From NCBI GenBank assembly GCA_944472135.2, contig OX235270.1:85507168-85571167 (forward strand): a stretch of DNA of 64,000 bases, written 5' to 3'. Every line of letters starts with the position of its first letter. The first letter of the stretch is position 1. Positions 43,796 through 56,120 of this stretch are shown piece after piece. The notes below the pieces were generated by a model. It ran no database searches. It was not told the origin of the DNA and worked only from the letters and a program-made list of their open reading frames with translations. Source of the DNA: Trichobilharzia regenti. Taxonomy: Eukaryota > Platyhelminthes > Trematoda > Strigeidida > Schistosomatidae. The translations under genes were made by a program, and so were the position numbers.

Positions 43796-44707
43796 AAATA
43801 AATAAATTTATTCTCATAGTACAGGACATGAGGGACGCCAGTTTACAGGCATCATCAAATTGTTACAGAAATAGGACCATATTATTCAGTCACAATTTAC
43901 AGTCGATAGCAAAATATGTTTAACATGTACACTGGAGATATATATACACTTGATAAATGTTAATCCCAATAGTATAAAACATCCTTTTCACTTATGTACA
44001 ATCATTTCTGTGCATAGTTGGAAAAATCCGCTAGATTGTCAGTGAGTGCAACACATCAGGAAATACAGAAGTATTGTCTTCGCATTAACAAAAAAACCAG
44101 GTCTTTGGTGGATGGGTTATAAGTGCCTGGGAAAAAAATAAAGCTTGAAGTCAATTTTCGTACATTTTTTGTTGTGTGCAGAATCCTTGAATTATAGTTC
44201 ATTGATGTGTTATTTTGAAATCAGTGATATGTTTATCTCATTTGATCTGCAATGTCATTGTTGGGAGTAAAATACATAAGCTTTAGACGCATTAATTAAT
44301 GGATTTCTACTGCTTGTGGGTATTTACTTCTCGTGAGGAAGGTTTTTGAATTTTAGTTGTTCCGACAGGAGTTGTGGATATTGACTGCTCAGCAACATTA
44401 CGGATATAAGTTCATCACATTATCTCAGGAATGTTGGGTTGTAGTTGGTGAGGCATATATGATGTCCGACGAGCGTACATCTGTCCATGTGATGTTGTGG
44501 TGAGTTATATCTTTTTCATGTTGTCGGTTTATGTCCATTTTATTCCACTTATTGTGTTGGGTAGAAGTTTTACAAACGAAACTTCTTGTCTGTTTGAGGG
44601 TAAGTATCTTAATCGTTAATGTTTTATCTAAAATTATAAATATAGGCAAAAACAACAGGTGTAGTATTTAACTTATACATTAAATGGACCTATAATTTCG
44701 GAGGCTC

Positions 44708-46281
44708 TCAGATAGGAACTAGACTACTGTCGTTTGCAAACTCGTGTAGTTTGTCGTTAAGCACTTTTTTGAAGGAGGCCAATGTACCTGCTTGACGCAT
44801 TTCCATTGGTAGTTTATTCCATATCTGTGCATACCTAATCAAATAAAACTTTTGCCTGGTAGCTGTTTTACATTGTTCGATAGCTACTGTACCCTTAGTG
44901 TGTCTTAGTTTGTAGCCACTGTCATCTGAAAGTCGAATGCCATTAGTAGAGGTAAAAACTAAGTGGTTTAGAAGCTTATAGTAAAGTGTTAAGTTTAGTC
45001 TCAGGCGTCTTAGCCATAGTGTTTCTAATCCTAGGGTGTCACATCTAGTGGAGTAGTTCGCACCATTTTCGGTTCCGAGTAATTTTGACGTGAAGTACCT
45101 CTGCACTCCCTCGACTTTCAATTTGTCCTCTATGCGTATACTACTATACATGAATGAACAGTAATCAAATAAAGGACGCACACAAACCTTGTACAACAGA
45201 ATTCTGGACTCATTTCTGTAAAAGTTCCTGAGTAGAAAGCCGATAAGTCTGCGTGACTTTGACACTTGTTTGGAGATATGTTCAGAAAATGATAAGTCAT
45301 GTGAGTATTTCAGTCCTAGGTCCAATACAGATTCCAGTCGTAAGAGTGCATGGCCTTGAATTGTCAGGTCAAGTTCTAAATTGTTGCAACCTATGCAGAG
45401 CCAGCCACATTTGTCGACATTAAACTGGAGTTGCCAGGTGTCACACCATCCATTTTTTTCTAATTCTTGCTGTATGGCGTTTACTGTTATTCCGAGATCT
45501 GTGTTCTTGCATTTATAGGTCACTTTTAAGTCATCTGCATATAGTATTGGTTTACCAACACTAAAGCATTCACAGATACTGTTTATATATATTATGAATA
45601 GGAGTGGGCCTAATACACTTCCCTGGATTACACCACTACTTACAGGTTTAGGCCTTGAGATTATCGAGCCAACTTTTGTTATCTGATTCCTGTCACGAGA
45701 AATGATTTTATCCAGCTCAGGAGAGGGTCACATATCCCTAGTGAGCATAACCTGCTGACTAGCAGATTATGGGGGACTCTATCGAAGGCTTTTGTTATAT
45801 CGAAATATAGCACAATTACTAGTTCTCTGTTGTCCCTGCTTCGTGTAACTTCATTGAAAAAGTCTATGTGACAGGTCGCACATGATCTCTTTTTGAGGAA
45901 TCCGTGTTGTGATGGGTTGATAAGTTCATGTTCTAGTAAGTTGTCTGACACTTGGTCTTTAACCACTTTCTCCATTATTCGTGATATTACCGGTGTTATA
46001 TTAATAGGTCTATAGTTGCATGCACTGGTTTTGGCCCCTGCTTTGTGCTTAGGTAATATGTATGTGGTTTTCCACACTTCAGGATAAGTTCCAGTTTCCA
46101 GTGACAGAGTAAATATTCTAAGTAACAAGACTACCATTTCCGTGCTACCATTTTTGTATATGACAGATGGTATGTCGTCTGTTCCAGTACTGCCATTTGA
46201 CTTCAATGTCTTAATCGCTGAGTCTATATTTTGTATATTAAAATCTATTTCTCCTAATTTGTGGTTACTTTTGCAGGTCAT
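44708..46281 (-). pseudogene. CR1 ORF2, reverse transcriptase part (one internal frameshift)
   Basis: The first part (46281-45679) has KSNGSTGTDDIPSVIYKNG, NYRPINITPVISRIMEKV, SQHGFLKKRSC and motif A (YFDITKAFDRVPH). A one-base frameshift after WIKSFL moves the reading to the frame that contains DRNQITKVG, SSGVIQGSVLGPLLFIIYIN (motif B) and ILYADDLKV (motif C, catalytic Asp pair). The frame then stays open to the end at 44708, through a C-terminal domain with PLFDYCSFMYSS and IWNKLPMEMRQA. Confidence 0.88.
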
Positions 46282-47546
46282 TTGGAAATTTGGGGTCGGT
46301 GCACTCTGGTGTCATTGCAAAACCACTCACTGAGGAGTTCACTTATAACCTGGGGATCGTTGTATATTACACCCCTATGTTCCAAGATGCTTACATTATT
46401 GTCTTTACTGCTTTTTAGACGTTTTTGCAATATCCTACAAAGTTCCTGAGTTTTGGTGTTACCCATTAGCGCTTTATTTTCCTCATGTTGTGACTTCATT
46501 TTGTGTTTCTCTTCAAGCAGTTTAAGAGTTTCATGTATTTGGTTTAACGCATTAAATTCCTTAAATACATGGTATTTCCTTTTCAATTTCTTTAGTTTTA
46601 GTCGCGTTTTCCGGTCAATAAATGGAGTTGGTGTCTTTAGGGCAGATTTTAGGGGCGCGATTGTGTCTCTTGCTGAGCCAACTGTTTTGTAGAAAATCTC
46701 AAGTGATACTTCTAAGTTATTGTTGATGAAGTATTCTTCCCAGTCAGAACTTCTCAACAGATCTGATAGGAATTCCCAATCAGCATTCTTATAGTCCCTA
46801 TATTGATAGCGCACCGGGGAATTTTTAGGTGTGTATTTAGTTGTTAGTCGGAGGGGTAGCGTGCAGTACAATATGTTGTGATCACTGTTATCGAGTTTAT
46901 TTCCCACCTCTATCGAGATGGGCTCTATGTTATGACAGAGGATTAAGTCAAGAGTATTTTGGTTCCTTGTAGGGAGGCGCACGCACTGCTTCCATCCTCC
47001 TATGTCTATAGCTTGTAGTAGCTCTTCATGGATTCTTGGTCCTGTACAGGTATCCCAGTTTACTCCAGGTAAGTTGAAATCTCCACATACTACTTTGTAG
47101 TCGAAGTCCAGCGTGGCTACATGCTCTAGTATTTCTGCAATAGTTATATCAGTCATTTCAGGGCTATTGGGGGGTCTGTATATACATCCCACGAGAATTT
47201 TACTTTCGTTTGTGTGGATGCTTATCCACTTAGATTCTGGGAGTTTGTCAGTATTTGGGTTATTGAAAGTATTGGAGTTAGTGGATTTATAGGCATATAT
47301 TAAGCAACCGCCTCCTCTTTTGTCAACTCTATCGTTCCTATAGATGTCGTAGTTGTCTGTTATTAGCTTTGTGTCAGGTATATCAGTAGTAAGCCAGGTT
47401 TCAGTCACCATTATTAGTGTTGGCCGTTCTATGTATGCCAGGCAGCGAAGCGTTGTTATTTTATTAAGGAGAGATCTAGCATTCAGGAGCATAATTGTTA
47501 GTAAACCAGAGTTATTGGAGGAGAGGTTAACATGGTTACTTGTCAC
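46278..47546 (-). pseudogene. CR1 ORF2, endonuclease part
   Basis: A 422-residue AP-like endonuclease domain and linker. It has a conserved Asn near the start (NARSL), Glu (TETWL), an RGGGCLIY loop, Asp/Asn (CGDFN) and the terminal SDH. A Lys-rich linker (RLKLKKLKRKY) leads towards the polymerase. The frame ends in a TGA that overlaps the ATG of the next frame (ATGA), probably a frameshift rather than a designed reinitiation. Confidence 0.88.
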
Positions 47547-47884
47547 TATCCCTACGTTATGTTTGGAGGGGCTCTGAGGTGAGACAGAGTCAGTGTGTGT
47601 ACTATTTCCTGGATGAACTGTGCAGCGAGTGGGGCTATTGTTTGCTGCAGCCGAAAATAATCCTGTTGCATATTTTGACTTTTAGAGTCCATGGGTGGGC
47701 ATCTGCGTTCATCTACTGGTGATATATGGTTTGCCTTGCAATTTGCGTTGCAGTTTGCTTATAGTAAGAACTCCGGACACTTCCAACACTAGTTTTTAAC
47801 CATATTCATATCAATAACTCTTCGCGATGATAGATCAGCTGGGATTTTCCAGACGGTCCGCACCTCCACTGCACAAAGGCCGTT

Positions 47885-48909
47885 AATTCACGAATTTGAG
47901 ATACTCTGTTAGCTACGAAACATGCATATCTTGCTGACTCGTTGCGCATATAGTATATCACAAGAATCGAATCAGTCCAAAACGCTACAGGTTATATGGA
48001 TTAATCTAGCTCCTTACACACCGTTGTGAATAACTGCGCAGCTGGTAAGGCTGCAGTAAGTTCTAATCTCGGAATCAAAATCGTCTTAAGCGGTGCAACT
48101 GTAGATTTATCCATCACTAGGCGAACATCTATATCATCCCTAAAGGTAGTTCTGATGGAGATGGCTGCTCCAAATCCAACTTCATAGGCATCGGGAAAAA
48201 CATGGAAGTCAATTACAGCATGATTTCTCGATGGCTTAAGTGAACTTGACGGAATGTAGATCCAGCGTTCTTAGACTGTTAACCCACTTTTTCACTCTTC
48301 ACTGAGTCTCTCAAATAATGGGTCATTCCACCGTAACCCTTTCCTGGATGTCTTTTGAAATAATTTCCTCGTTGGAAGTAGATAAGATGATACTAATACA
48401 AGCAGGTCAAACACGAGCGACAACAAAGAGGGTACACCTGTCAATGGAAGTGAACACTGAACGTTTGTTTTTGAAACTAGTAGCCATTGGTGGGTAACTG
48501 GAAGGCACGAGTGGTTCGATCGTGTACTAGTTCGAAGAGGACGACCAAAAACGCACAAAGTTACTCCTTAATTTTGTCTAAACTATTTGTTTATAGATTT
48601 CTAACTGTTCTCCGCTTTGATTGCCAAATGATATAACTTCCTTCTTACAATACCGGTGTTTGGGAGTTAAAGTCGAAGAAAGTACACGGTTTTTATCGGT
48701 GAGGTGAGTCTTCGTAACAATAGGAACTTAGGGATAGATTCCTTGACAACACCTCTCCGAGCAACTGTCTTATTAATATCACCAACATTAAATCCAAAGA
48801 TATTAGAGTTCACATCACATAGCATACTTGATGTTAGTTCAACTGATAGATTGTCAGCAGGTAAATCTCTTACAATAAGTGCTCTGTCTTCTGGAACTAT
48901 GTGCTTCAA
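47885..48909 (-). pseudogene. pol: BEL/Pao pol fragment: reverse transcriptase end and RNase H
   Basis: On the minus strand, LKHIVPEDRALIVRDLP and NSNIFGFNV (48909-48670) match the part of BEL reverse transcriptases before the TRRG..S..YDPLG block. After a gap, LLVLVSSYLLPTRKLFQ and GLRWNDPLFERL (48558-48300) continue into HVFPDAYEVGFGAAISIR and APLKTILIPRLELTAA, WTDSILVIYYMR and FVANRVSQIREF, which are RNase H motifs with the catalytic Asp residues. Stops and frame changes are present. The part 47885-48352 is repeated in reverse at 49529-49996. It could represent the autonomous relative of the gag-only element. Confidence 0.83.
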
Positions 48910-48949
48910 AACGTTTAGGCTGTTCGAGACCCACTCAGTTAAACGTAAT

Positions 48950-49400
48950 AATAATATATTCTCATTTTGTACATGAGAGACGCCAGCTTGCAGGCATCAT
49001 CAATACGATAGATTACATATACGATTAGTAAGCACATTTAGTAATGATAATATAATAAGTTTCACATTTGTTTCTGCCTATGTATCGATAAGCATTATTC
49101 AAATTACATAAATTTGGTTTCTCGTTAAATTACATGGTTGCTGTCGTTTTTGTCTTTGGCTTGTAGGAACGATGTGATAACTAGACATTCTATTGAGCAC
49201 ATCAACAAATATAGAAATATTGTCTTCGCATTCACAAAAACTCAAGTATGTTTTGGATGGATTACAAACGCTTGGGAAAATATAAAGCTTGAAGTCATTC
49301 CCCCATATAACTTTGATGTGCCCGTCATTGAGTCTTATACCTAATTTATACTCGAATTTGGTAATAATTTGAAATAAGTGATACACTTGTATAGTTTTGT
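48950..49400 (-). mobile_element. CR1-clade 3' untranslated fragment
   Basis: This is similar to the 3' end of the element at 43796-47770. Shared blocks are the terminal GATGATGCCTGCAAGCTGGC (minus), ACAAAATGAGAAT and, further in, a TTCAAGCTTTAT region and TTGTCTTCGCATT (plus). It has no coding part. It sits in the spacer of the BEL pol inverted repeat. Confidence 0.75.
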
Positions 49401-49528
49401 CAGAAATTTCATCGTAACATCACTAATGAATTGTACACAATGCATACCAAATGATAATAACAATTTATACTTTCTAATAAACGGATGTTTTCGAGAAACG
49501 CAAGCAATTTCTACAGATTAATTCAAGA

Positions 49529-49996
49529 GACATCCAGGAAAGGGTTACGGTGGAATGACCCATTATTTGAGAGACTCAGTGAAGAGTGAAAAAGTGGGTT
49601 AACAGTCTAAGAACGCTGGATCTACATTCCGTCAAGTTCACTTAAGCCATCGAGAAATCATGCTGTAATTGACTTCCATGTTTTTCCCGATGCCTATGAA
49701 GTTGGATTTGGAGCAGCCATCTCCATCAGAACTACCTTTAGGGATGATATAGATGTTCGCCTAGTGATGGATAAATCTACAGTTGCACCGCTTAAGACGA
49801 TTTTGATTCCGAGATTAGAACTTACTGCAGCCTTACCAGCTGCGCAGTTATTCACAACGGTGTGTAAGGAGCTAGATTAATCCATATAACCTGTAGCGTT
49901 TTGGACTGATTCGATTCTTGTGATATACTATATGCGCAACGAGTCAGCAAGATATGCATGTTTCGTAGCTAACAGAGTATCTCAAATTCGTGAATT
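49529..49996 (+). pseudogene. pol: BEL/Pao RNase H fragment, right arm of inverted repeat
   Basis: Reverse complement of 47885-48352, with positions summing to 97881 throughout and no indels. It encodes the same motifs (FGAAISIRTTFRDD, PRLELTAALPAAQ, WTDSILVIYYMR) with the same stop codons, so the duplication came after the element died. Confidence 0.85.
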
Positions 49997-51831
49997 TAAT
50001 ATCTGCCCGCATTACCGATGAATCGCTGTAATAGTATTTCCTAATAACTTTGAAGCGCAGAAATAAGTTGCATTTCTCTCAGCTTAACCATAGGTGTTTT
50101 CAATTCATTCATATGCACCTGTCAGAACATTCCACTTGTTTCGTGAGGAACCTGAACACTTTCGACTATTTTTCGGTGTACAGACTTTGGTCTGATATAT
50201 AGGAGAGTACGTTATTGAAGTTTCGGGCGTTTGCGTGTCTTATATATAGCTAATCTTGCTTCTAGAGTGTAAACGTTACTCAGAACAAAGCCAATATGTC
50301 GTTTACAGTCAGACACTAGGTATTATCTGACTATAAAATCTTACTTTAGCCCAATTTTCCCCCTTTTCTCTCAATGGAATGCCCCAATTCGCTCCCCTCT
50401 TCTAACGCAATTTCCCCGTATTTGTCGGGTTGGGACATTATTTGCATGATCGGAAAAGGTTAAATCCAAGTATGTTATCCCAGGATCTGTTACCATTCAC
50501 TTTTGAGAGGAGGTTGCCGTACATATAAATACACATTCCCCTTTTACAGAGTCCAAAGTGGGCTATACCGCATGTCAAGGAGCTTAACCCTAAGTTCCTT
50601 TTGTTACGAAGACGCTCAGAACCAGTAATTACTACTACTGATTCTCGACTCCGAAATACCAGTGGTTGTAAAAAGGAAGTTGTATCATTCGGCAATTAAA
50701 ATCGAGGTTAGTACATAGTCTTTATTCGTATTTTTTCTTCTTCTTCCAACTTGTACATGAATGAAACATCCACGCCCTCGAGTTGCCCGCCAGCGGTGAC
50801 CAGGGCCAATGAACCAATGTTCAATGCTCACTTTCATTGACACCGCAATAATCTGGGTTGCAGTCGTGTTGAATTTAACTTTTAACATTCATCTCATTGT
50901 ACCCATAATTGTATGCAAACTTGATATCGTCTGCAGAGGTGTGGCTTGCTTTACCTGACCAAAGAGACAATGCAATTTATGAATAACAGGAACAGAACAG
51001 AGAAAATTTAGCTAACCAGATATAGTGTAGTTACTCAATGCCTAACTTCTAAAATTAATATCGCTTCATATGGCGGACTACAGTACTGGATATTTGGCAT
51101 CTTGTACTTCAATCTATACGTTCCTGGATAACTTTGTTGTGGTTCATAATATGAAATGCTTTGGTAATCATATCCAGTGAAATTACTTTGCGCTGTACAT
51201 GGCAAATCACCCCTGAGACTCCACATATTTGACAGCCAGTCCTTGTGACCTGCACTGAACGTTGGGTTGGGCTACACTCCACAATCAGAATGAAAATTCC
51301 TTATCTACTGCAAAAACTGAACAAAAACATAAAAAATCCTGAAGTGACTATCCATTTATCTCCGGGTTCCCTATCTTCCTAAGACTACCAGATACTAGAT
51401 ATCTGGTTGACAGTGGGTTGCTTCTTGTTTAAAACTCTCTAGCTCTACGCATGATAATCCCAACGGAAATCTTCCCTCTCACATTACATCCTGATTCTTA
51501 AGGTTACTTCCAGTAACCTGGTGGTCGATTTCACTAGAGTGACTTGATCATTCTTTGTAGAAATGTTAGCATCTGGTGTAAACGAATCAACATTGATTGG
51601 AACTACCTACCTTGAGATTTTGAGCAATAGATATTCATATCTGTAGGAATATCATAAATCAAAACGAGGAATTTTCGAAATATTATGGCTGAAATCTGAC
51701 CGGACAGCAGAGGAAACCCATTTCAGTTCGCCATAATCAAACAACGGGAATTTACAAATGATTTAAACTGATAAAACAAATCAGATACTCAGAAAAAAAA
51801 CATAAATATTCTAGATAAATACCATGGTACA
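49997..51831. other. No intact gene; short BEL-like patch at 50570-50625
   Basis: GTCAAGGA..CT.ACCCTAAGTTCCT.TTGTTACGAAGA at 50572-50615 matches the reverse complement of 48704-48746 and is a further scrap of BEL internal sequence. Otherwise I see nothing that I can name. Confidence 0.5.
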
Positions 51832-52139
51832 CGTCGATAAATTTCAAGATTGAAACATCAATTCATGGTTGCTTGCTCAAATTTAACTCCTGCATATCGT
51901 TCGCGGGAGTCATCAATCCATCAGTCATCGTCTCATCGTTCGCTGTTCTGTGAAAAATGGAAAACTGTCAGAAACTTGTGTGTAATAACCTTATTGTTGG
52001 TTACATATTGACGTGAGAATAAAGGATTCTCGAGTCGCCAATCTGTGTTCTGGTTTTTCGCGTTGGTGAATACAAAGTGTTTCAGAAAGTCTTCCAGGGA
52101 CAGAGTGAGGTCCAGTGTAGTAAGAGCTGGGCGTTGACA
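51832..52139 (+). repeat. BEL/Pao LTR, left arm
   Basis: This is related to the solo LTR at 12217 and the LTRs at 37609/40692. It ends GCGTTGACA followed by GTTTCTGA, as in the gag-only element (GGCTGACA then GTTTCTGA). The start is worn and lacks TG. The shared blocks are the TCGCGGGAGTCATCAATCC and GAATAAAGGATTC segments. Confidence 0.8.
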
Positions 52140-52269
52140 GTTTCTGAGTTGACGGACGGTTTCTGATAGTTTTTGTTAGTTTCTGTTCGTCTTTCTCGGC
52201 GCCTGCAAGTCTTCTTTGGACAAGTAATATATGGGACTTTTCTGGAAGTGATGCCTGGGTCAAAGCGTC

Positions 52270-54039
52270 ATGGAAGCAAGCAGGAAAGTAACTAATGTTG
52301 AGTTGTCTGTTACATGTAATGATGTGTATGATGCTCAGCATGACGAGTCTGTTGTTCATGTTTCGCCGTCTAGAGATAATAGAAATTTTAAACTGCCTAA
52401 ATTTGAACCTCGGTGTTTCGATAGAAACCCAGCTGGCTATCCACAGTTTGTAAAGGAGTTTGAAGTCATGTTGAGTGGGCTTGCAATAAATGATGAAATG
52501 AAGTTGATGTGTTTGTTGACGTACTGCACTGGAGTTGCTTCAAGAGCTATACAGTGCTGAAAGTTTATGAAGCCAAACGAAGGATACCCTGAGGCTATGA
52601 GTATACTGCGTCAAAGATTCGGAAGACCTTCGCTGATTGTAAGGAACGTATTCGAGGCTGTTAAGAGTAGTGGTAGTCAATTACAAGATGGCTCCAAGGG
52701 ACTCTCTGAGTTTTTGGATAATCTGATGACTTACAAGAATACATTGATTTCGATGAGTTGCATGAGCGATCTGAACTCAAGTTCCGTCCTAGAGGTAATA
52801 GCGAGACGCCTACCTACTCGACTGCAAGGGAAGTGGGTGAAGATAAGCTCTCGTATAGAGGATGAAGGTATTAAGCCAAAGTTTGATGATATTCTGAAAC
52901 TGGTAGACGATAGTATCAATCAAGCTATGAGCAAGTTTGCCAGCATATTGCATCTCACCCCTAGAATAGAGCGGTCTGAAAGCAAAACGTAATCATTCAT
53001 GACGAAAGGGTCACAGAGGAGTGGATATTGAGAAAGATTTATGGTGTCTAGTAATCCATATAAACTTAGTGAGTGTGACAGCCTTCGCGGGACATCCCGA
53101 ACAGATAGGTTACAAGTTGCGAGACAGACACGGTTGTGTTTTACACGTTTGCAAGAAGCGCATACAAAGGCGAACCGTGAAGAAGTGACCGAGTTTAGTG
53201 ATAAGCTAAATGTGAAATCAGCGTCATCAAGTTCTGACTACGGATCGTGTGACGATAATGGTGCAGTGAAGAAGCCTGTAGTTGCAATTGGTAAGCCATT
53301 GTTGAATGGAGTGTCACAAACGACACCGCAGTTTGTGCATGAGAAGAGAGTTATAGATTCAGACTCCAGTCCAGACTTCACAAGTTTTCAATGTATTACT
53401 AGTCAGAGTAAAGGTAGAGAACCTTTAAGGATTTATGAGGAAGAACCCAAATCATCTTCCGCTGTTATTAAAGAGTTTGAAAATGATGAAGTCGACCAGA
53501 TAGATGACGGTAAAATGAATATTTGTTATAATGATCATGATAGTACACTTTTGTCTTTGGTTGATCATGCTGAGATGAGGGGAATGCCTACTACTTCTGA
53601 GTTGAACAAGGGTTCTGTACAGCTTGAACGTGAAGTAGACTTAAAGGCAGATGTGGTTGCGGAAGGTATGGATACTCGTGAGGCCGTCAGTTTAAATGAT
53701 CTGCGTGTAGCCCACCTATCATCAATCGCTAGTGCTAAGCCGAAGCTAATCATAAAAGATAGCAGTGGCGGTAATCCTACGGTTAGAAAACCTTCTAAAT
53801 ATCTAAAAACAACAGCTTCTGATGCACCGCTACGTTCATCAACTTGTGTCACTCAGTCTTCGTTGGTGTTGTCATCCACAATGAAATGGACGTCCATGAA
53901 CTCAAGTGTCTTGTGCTGTGACTATGCTAGTATAGGTCCGATTGAAAGGACGAACGTTGATGGTCAGTTTAATGAGGGTAAGCCAACTGTATATGAGAGG
54001 GTAATTGTTAAACCGACTTGCATGAATAAAGGCCTTTGA
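52270..54039 (+). pseudogene. gag: Gag-like frame of the BEL element, left arm
   Basis: One reading frame runs through 590 codons, broken only by point stops (TGA at 52558, TAA at 52990 and TGA at about 53029) and ending at TGA 54037. It has the same gag motifs as 38114-39187 (KLPKFEPRCFDRNP, SILRQRFGRPSLI, VIARRLPTRLQGKWVKIS). The 300-residue acidic, Ser/Asp-rich second half is open throughout. It is clearly diverged in sequence from the first copy but collinear with it. There are no protease, reverse transcriptase or integrase motifs. Confidence 0.82.
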
Positions 54040-54272
54040 AGTTTCAAGTTTCTATTTGAATGTTATTATCTTTGGTGTAAATTACTCCGAGCCTACGCCT
54101 GGTTGGCCAGATACGTCGTGTGTTTGTGAGTCATCTATATCGTATGATACAATGACATCGGCGTGTCACCTTTCAGAGTTGAGGATATAGATGATAGAAG
54201 GAGGTCATCAAATTAACTCTGAGACGATTTTCCGACCTAGAAAGTCAACCTGAGAAGGGTTGTAGGCGTACT
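54040..54272 (+). other. Palindrome spacer with pol-linker-like remnant
   Basis: This continues the left-arm element: LWCKLLRAYAWLARYVVC (54070-54120) equals the KLL..AW..RY segment of the 38-40 kb element. Similarity to that element ends near 54220 (AACTCTG). Beyond it is a short unassigned stretch to the turn of the palindrome. Confidence 0.65.
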
Positions 54273-55990
54273 GTTGGCTTACCCTCATTAAACTGACCAT
54301 CAACGTTCGTCCTTTCAATCGGACCTATACTAGCATAGTCACAGCACAAGACACTTGAGTTCATGGACGTCCATTTCATTGTGGATGACAACACCAACGA
54401 AGACTGAGTGACACAAGTTGATGAACGTAGCGGTGCATCAGAAGCTGTTGTTTTTAGATATTTAGAAGGTTTTCTAACCGTAGGATTACCGCCACTGCTA
54501 TCTTTTATGATTAGCTTCGGCTTAGCACTAGCGATTGATGATAGGTGGGCTACACGCAGATCATTTAAACTGACGGCCTCACGAGTATCCATACCTTCCG
54601 CAACCACATCTGCCTTTAAGTCTACTTCACGTTCAAGCTGTACAGAACCCTTGTTCAACTCAGAAGTAGTAGGCATTCCCCTCATCTCAGCATGATCAAC
54701 CAAAGACAAAAGTGTACTATCATGATCATTATAACAAATATTCATTTTACCGTCGTCTATCTGGTCGACTTCATCATTTTCAAACTCTTTAATAACAGCG
54801 GAAGATGATTTGGGTTCTTCCTCATAAATCCTTAAAGGTTCTCTACCTTTACTCTGACTAGTAATACATTGAAAACTTGTGAAGTCTGGACTGGAGTCTG
54901 AATCTATAACTCTCTTCTCATGCACAAACTGCGGTGTCGTTTGTGACACTCCATTCAACAATGGCTTACCAATTGCAACTACAGGCTTCTTCACTGCACC
55001 ATTATCGTCACACGATCCGTAGTCAGAACTTGATGACGCTGATTTCACATTTAGCTTATCACTAAACTCGGTCACTTCTTCACGGTTCGCCTTTGTATGC
55101 GCTTCTTGCAAACGTGTAAAACACAACCGTGTCTGTCTCGCAACTTGTAACCTATCTGTTCGGGATGTCCCGCGAAGGCTGTCACACTCACTAAGTTTAT
55201 ATGGATTACTAGACACCATAAATCTTTCTCAATATCCACTCCTCTGTGACCCTTTCGTCATGAATGATTACGTTTTGCTTTCAGACCGCTCTATTCTAGG
55301 GGTGAGATGCAATATGCTGGCAAACTTGCTCATAGCTTGATTGATACTATCGTCTACCAGTTTCAGAATATCATCAAACTTTGGCTTAATACCTTCATCC
55401 TCTATACGAGAGCTTATCTTCACCCACTTCCCTTGCAGTCGAGTAGGTAGGCGTCTCGCTATTACCTCTAGGACGGAACTTGAGTTCAGATCGCTCATGC
55501 AACTCATCGAAATCAATGTATTCTTGTAAGTCATCAGATTATCCAAAAACTCAGAGAGTCCCTTGGAGCCATCTTGTAATTGACTACCACTACTCTTAAC
55601 AGCCTCGAATACGTTCCTTACAATCAGCGAAGGTCTTCCGAATCTTTGACGCAGTATACTCATAGCCTCAGGGTATCCTTCGTTTGGCTTCATAAACTTT
55701 CAGCACTGTATAGCTCTTGAAGCAACTCCAGTGCAGTACGTCAACAAACACATCAACTTCATTTCATCATTTATTGCAAGCCCACTCAACATGACTTCAA
55801 ACTCCTTTACAAACTGTGGATAGCCAGCTGGGTTTCTATCGAAACACCGAGGTTCAAATTTAGGCAGTTTAAAATTTCTATTATCTCTAGACGGCGAAAC
55901 ATGAACAACAGACTCGTCATGCTGAGCATCATACACATCATTACATGTAACAGACAACTCAACATTAGTTACTTTCCTGCTTGCTTCCAT
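54245..55990 (-). pseudogene. gag: Gag-like frame of the BEL element, right arm
   Basis: Exact mirror of 52270-53987, including the same nonsense codons. At the inner end the homology stops at AAGCCAAC and the frame runs into unrelated sequence (RLQPFSG), so this arm lacks the last coding segment. Sharing all the stops shows that the inverted duplication happened after the gag frame had decayed. Confidence 0.83.
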
Positions 55991-56120
55991 GACGCTTTGA
56001 CCCAGGCATCACTTCCAGAAAAGTCCCATATATTACTTGTCCAAAGAAGACTTGCAGGCGCCGAGAAAGACGAACAGAAACTAACAAAAACTATCAGAAA
56101 CCGTCCGTCAACTCAGAAAC

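Larger units (their letters stand above)
43796..47770 (-). mobile_element. CR1-clade non-LTR retrotransposon, nearly intact ORF2
   Basis: On the minus strand an ORF1-like Cys-rich remnant may end near 47690. The ORF2 endonuclease (47546-46278, open upstream to about 47685) has LLNARSLLNKI, an ETWL catalytic Glu, GDFNLPGVNW and SDHNILYC. The reverse transcriptase then follows in two further frames. The 3' untranslated region of about 0.9 kb ends in an AATAAATTTATTTATTTA repeat at 43796-43812, as is usual for CR1. Two single-base frameshifts, at about 46280 and 45695, are the only clear lesions. SR1/Perere-type schistosome elements are the nearest candidates. Confidence 0.88.

Noticed and set aside
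51991..52359. Open frame antisense to the LTR/leader (mirror at 55901-56269)
   Set aside because: It lies across the LTR and leader in the wrong orientation, has no protein motif and is present twice only because of the palindrome.
53565..53852. Antisense open frame opposite gag (and its mirror at 54408-54695)
   Set aside because: It is a shadow of the gag frame, duplicated only because the arms are identical.
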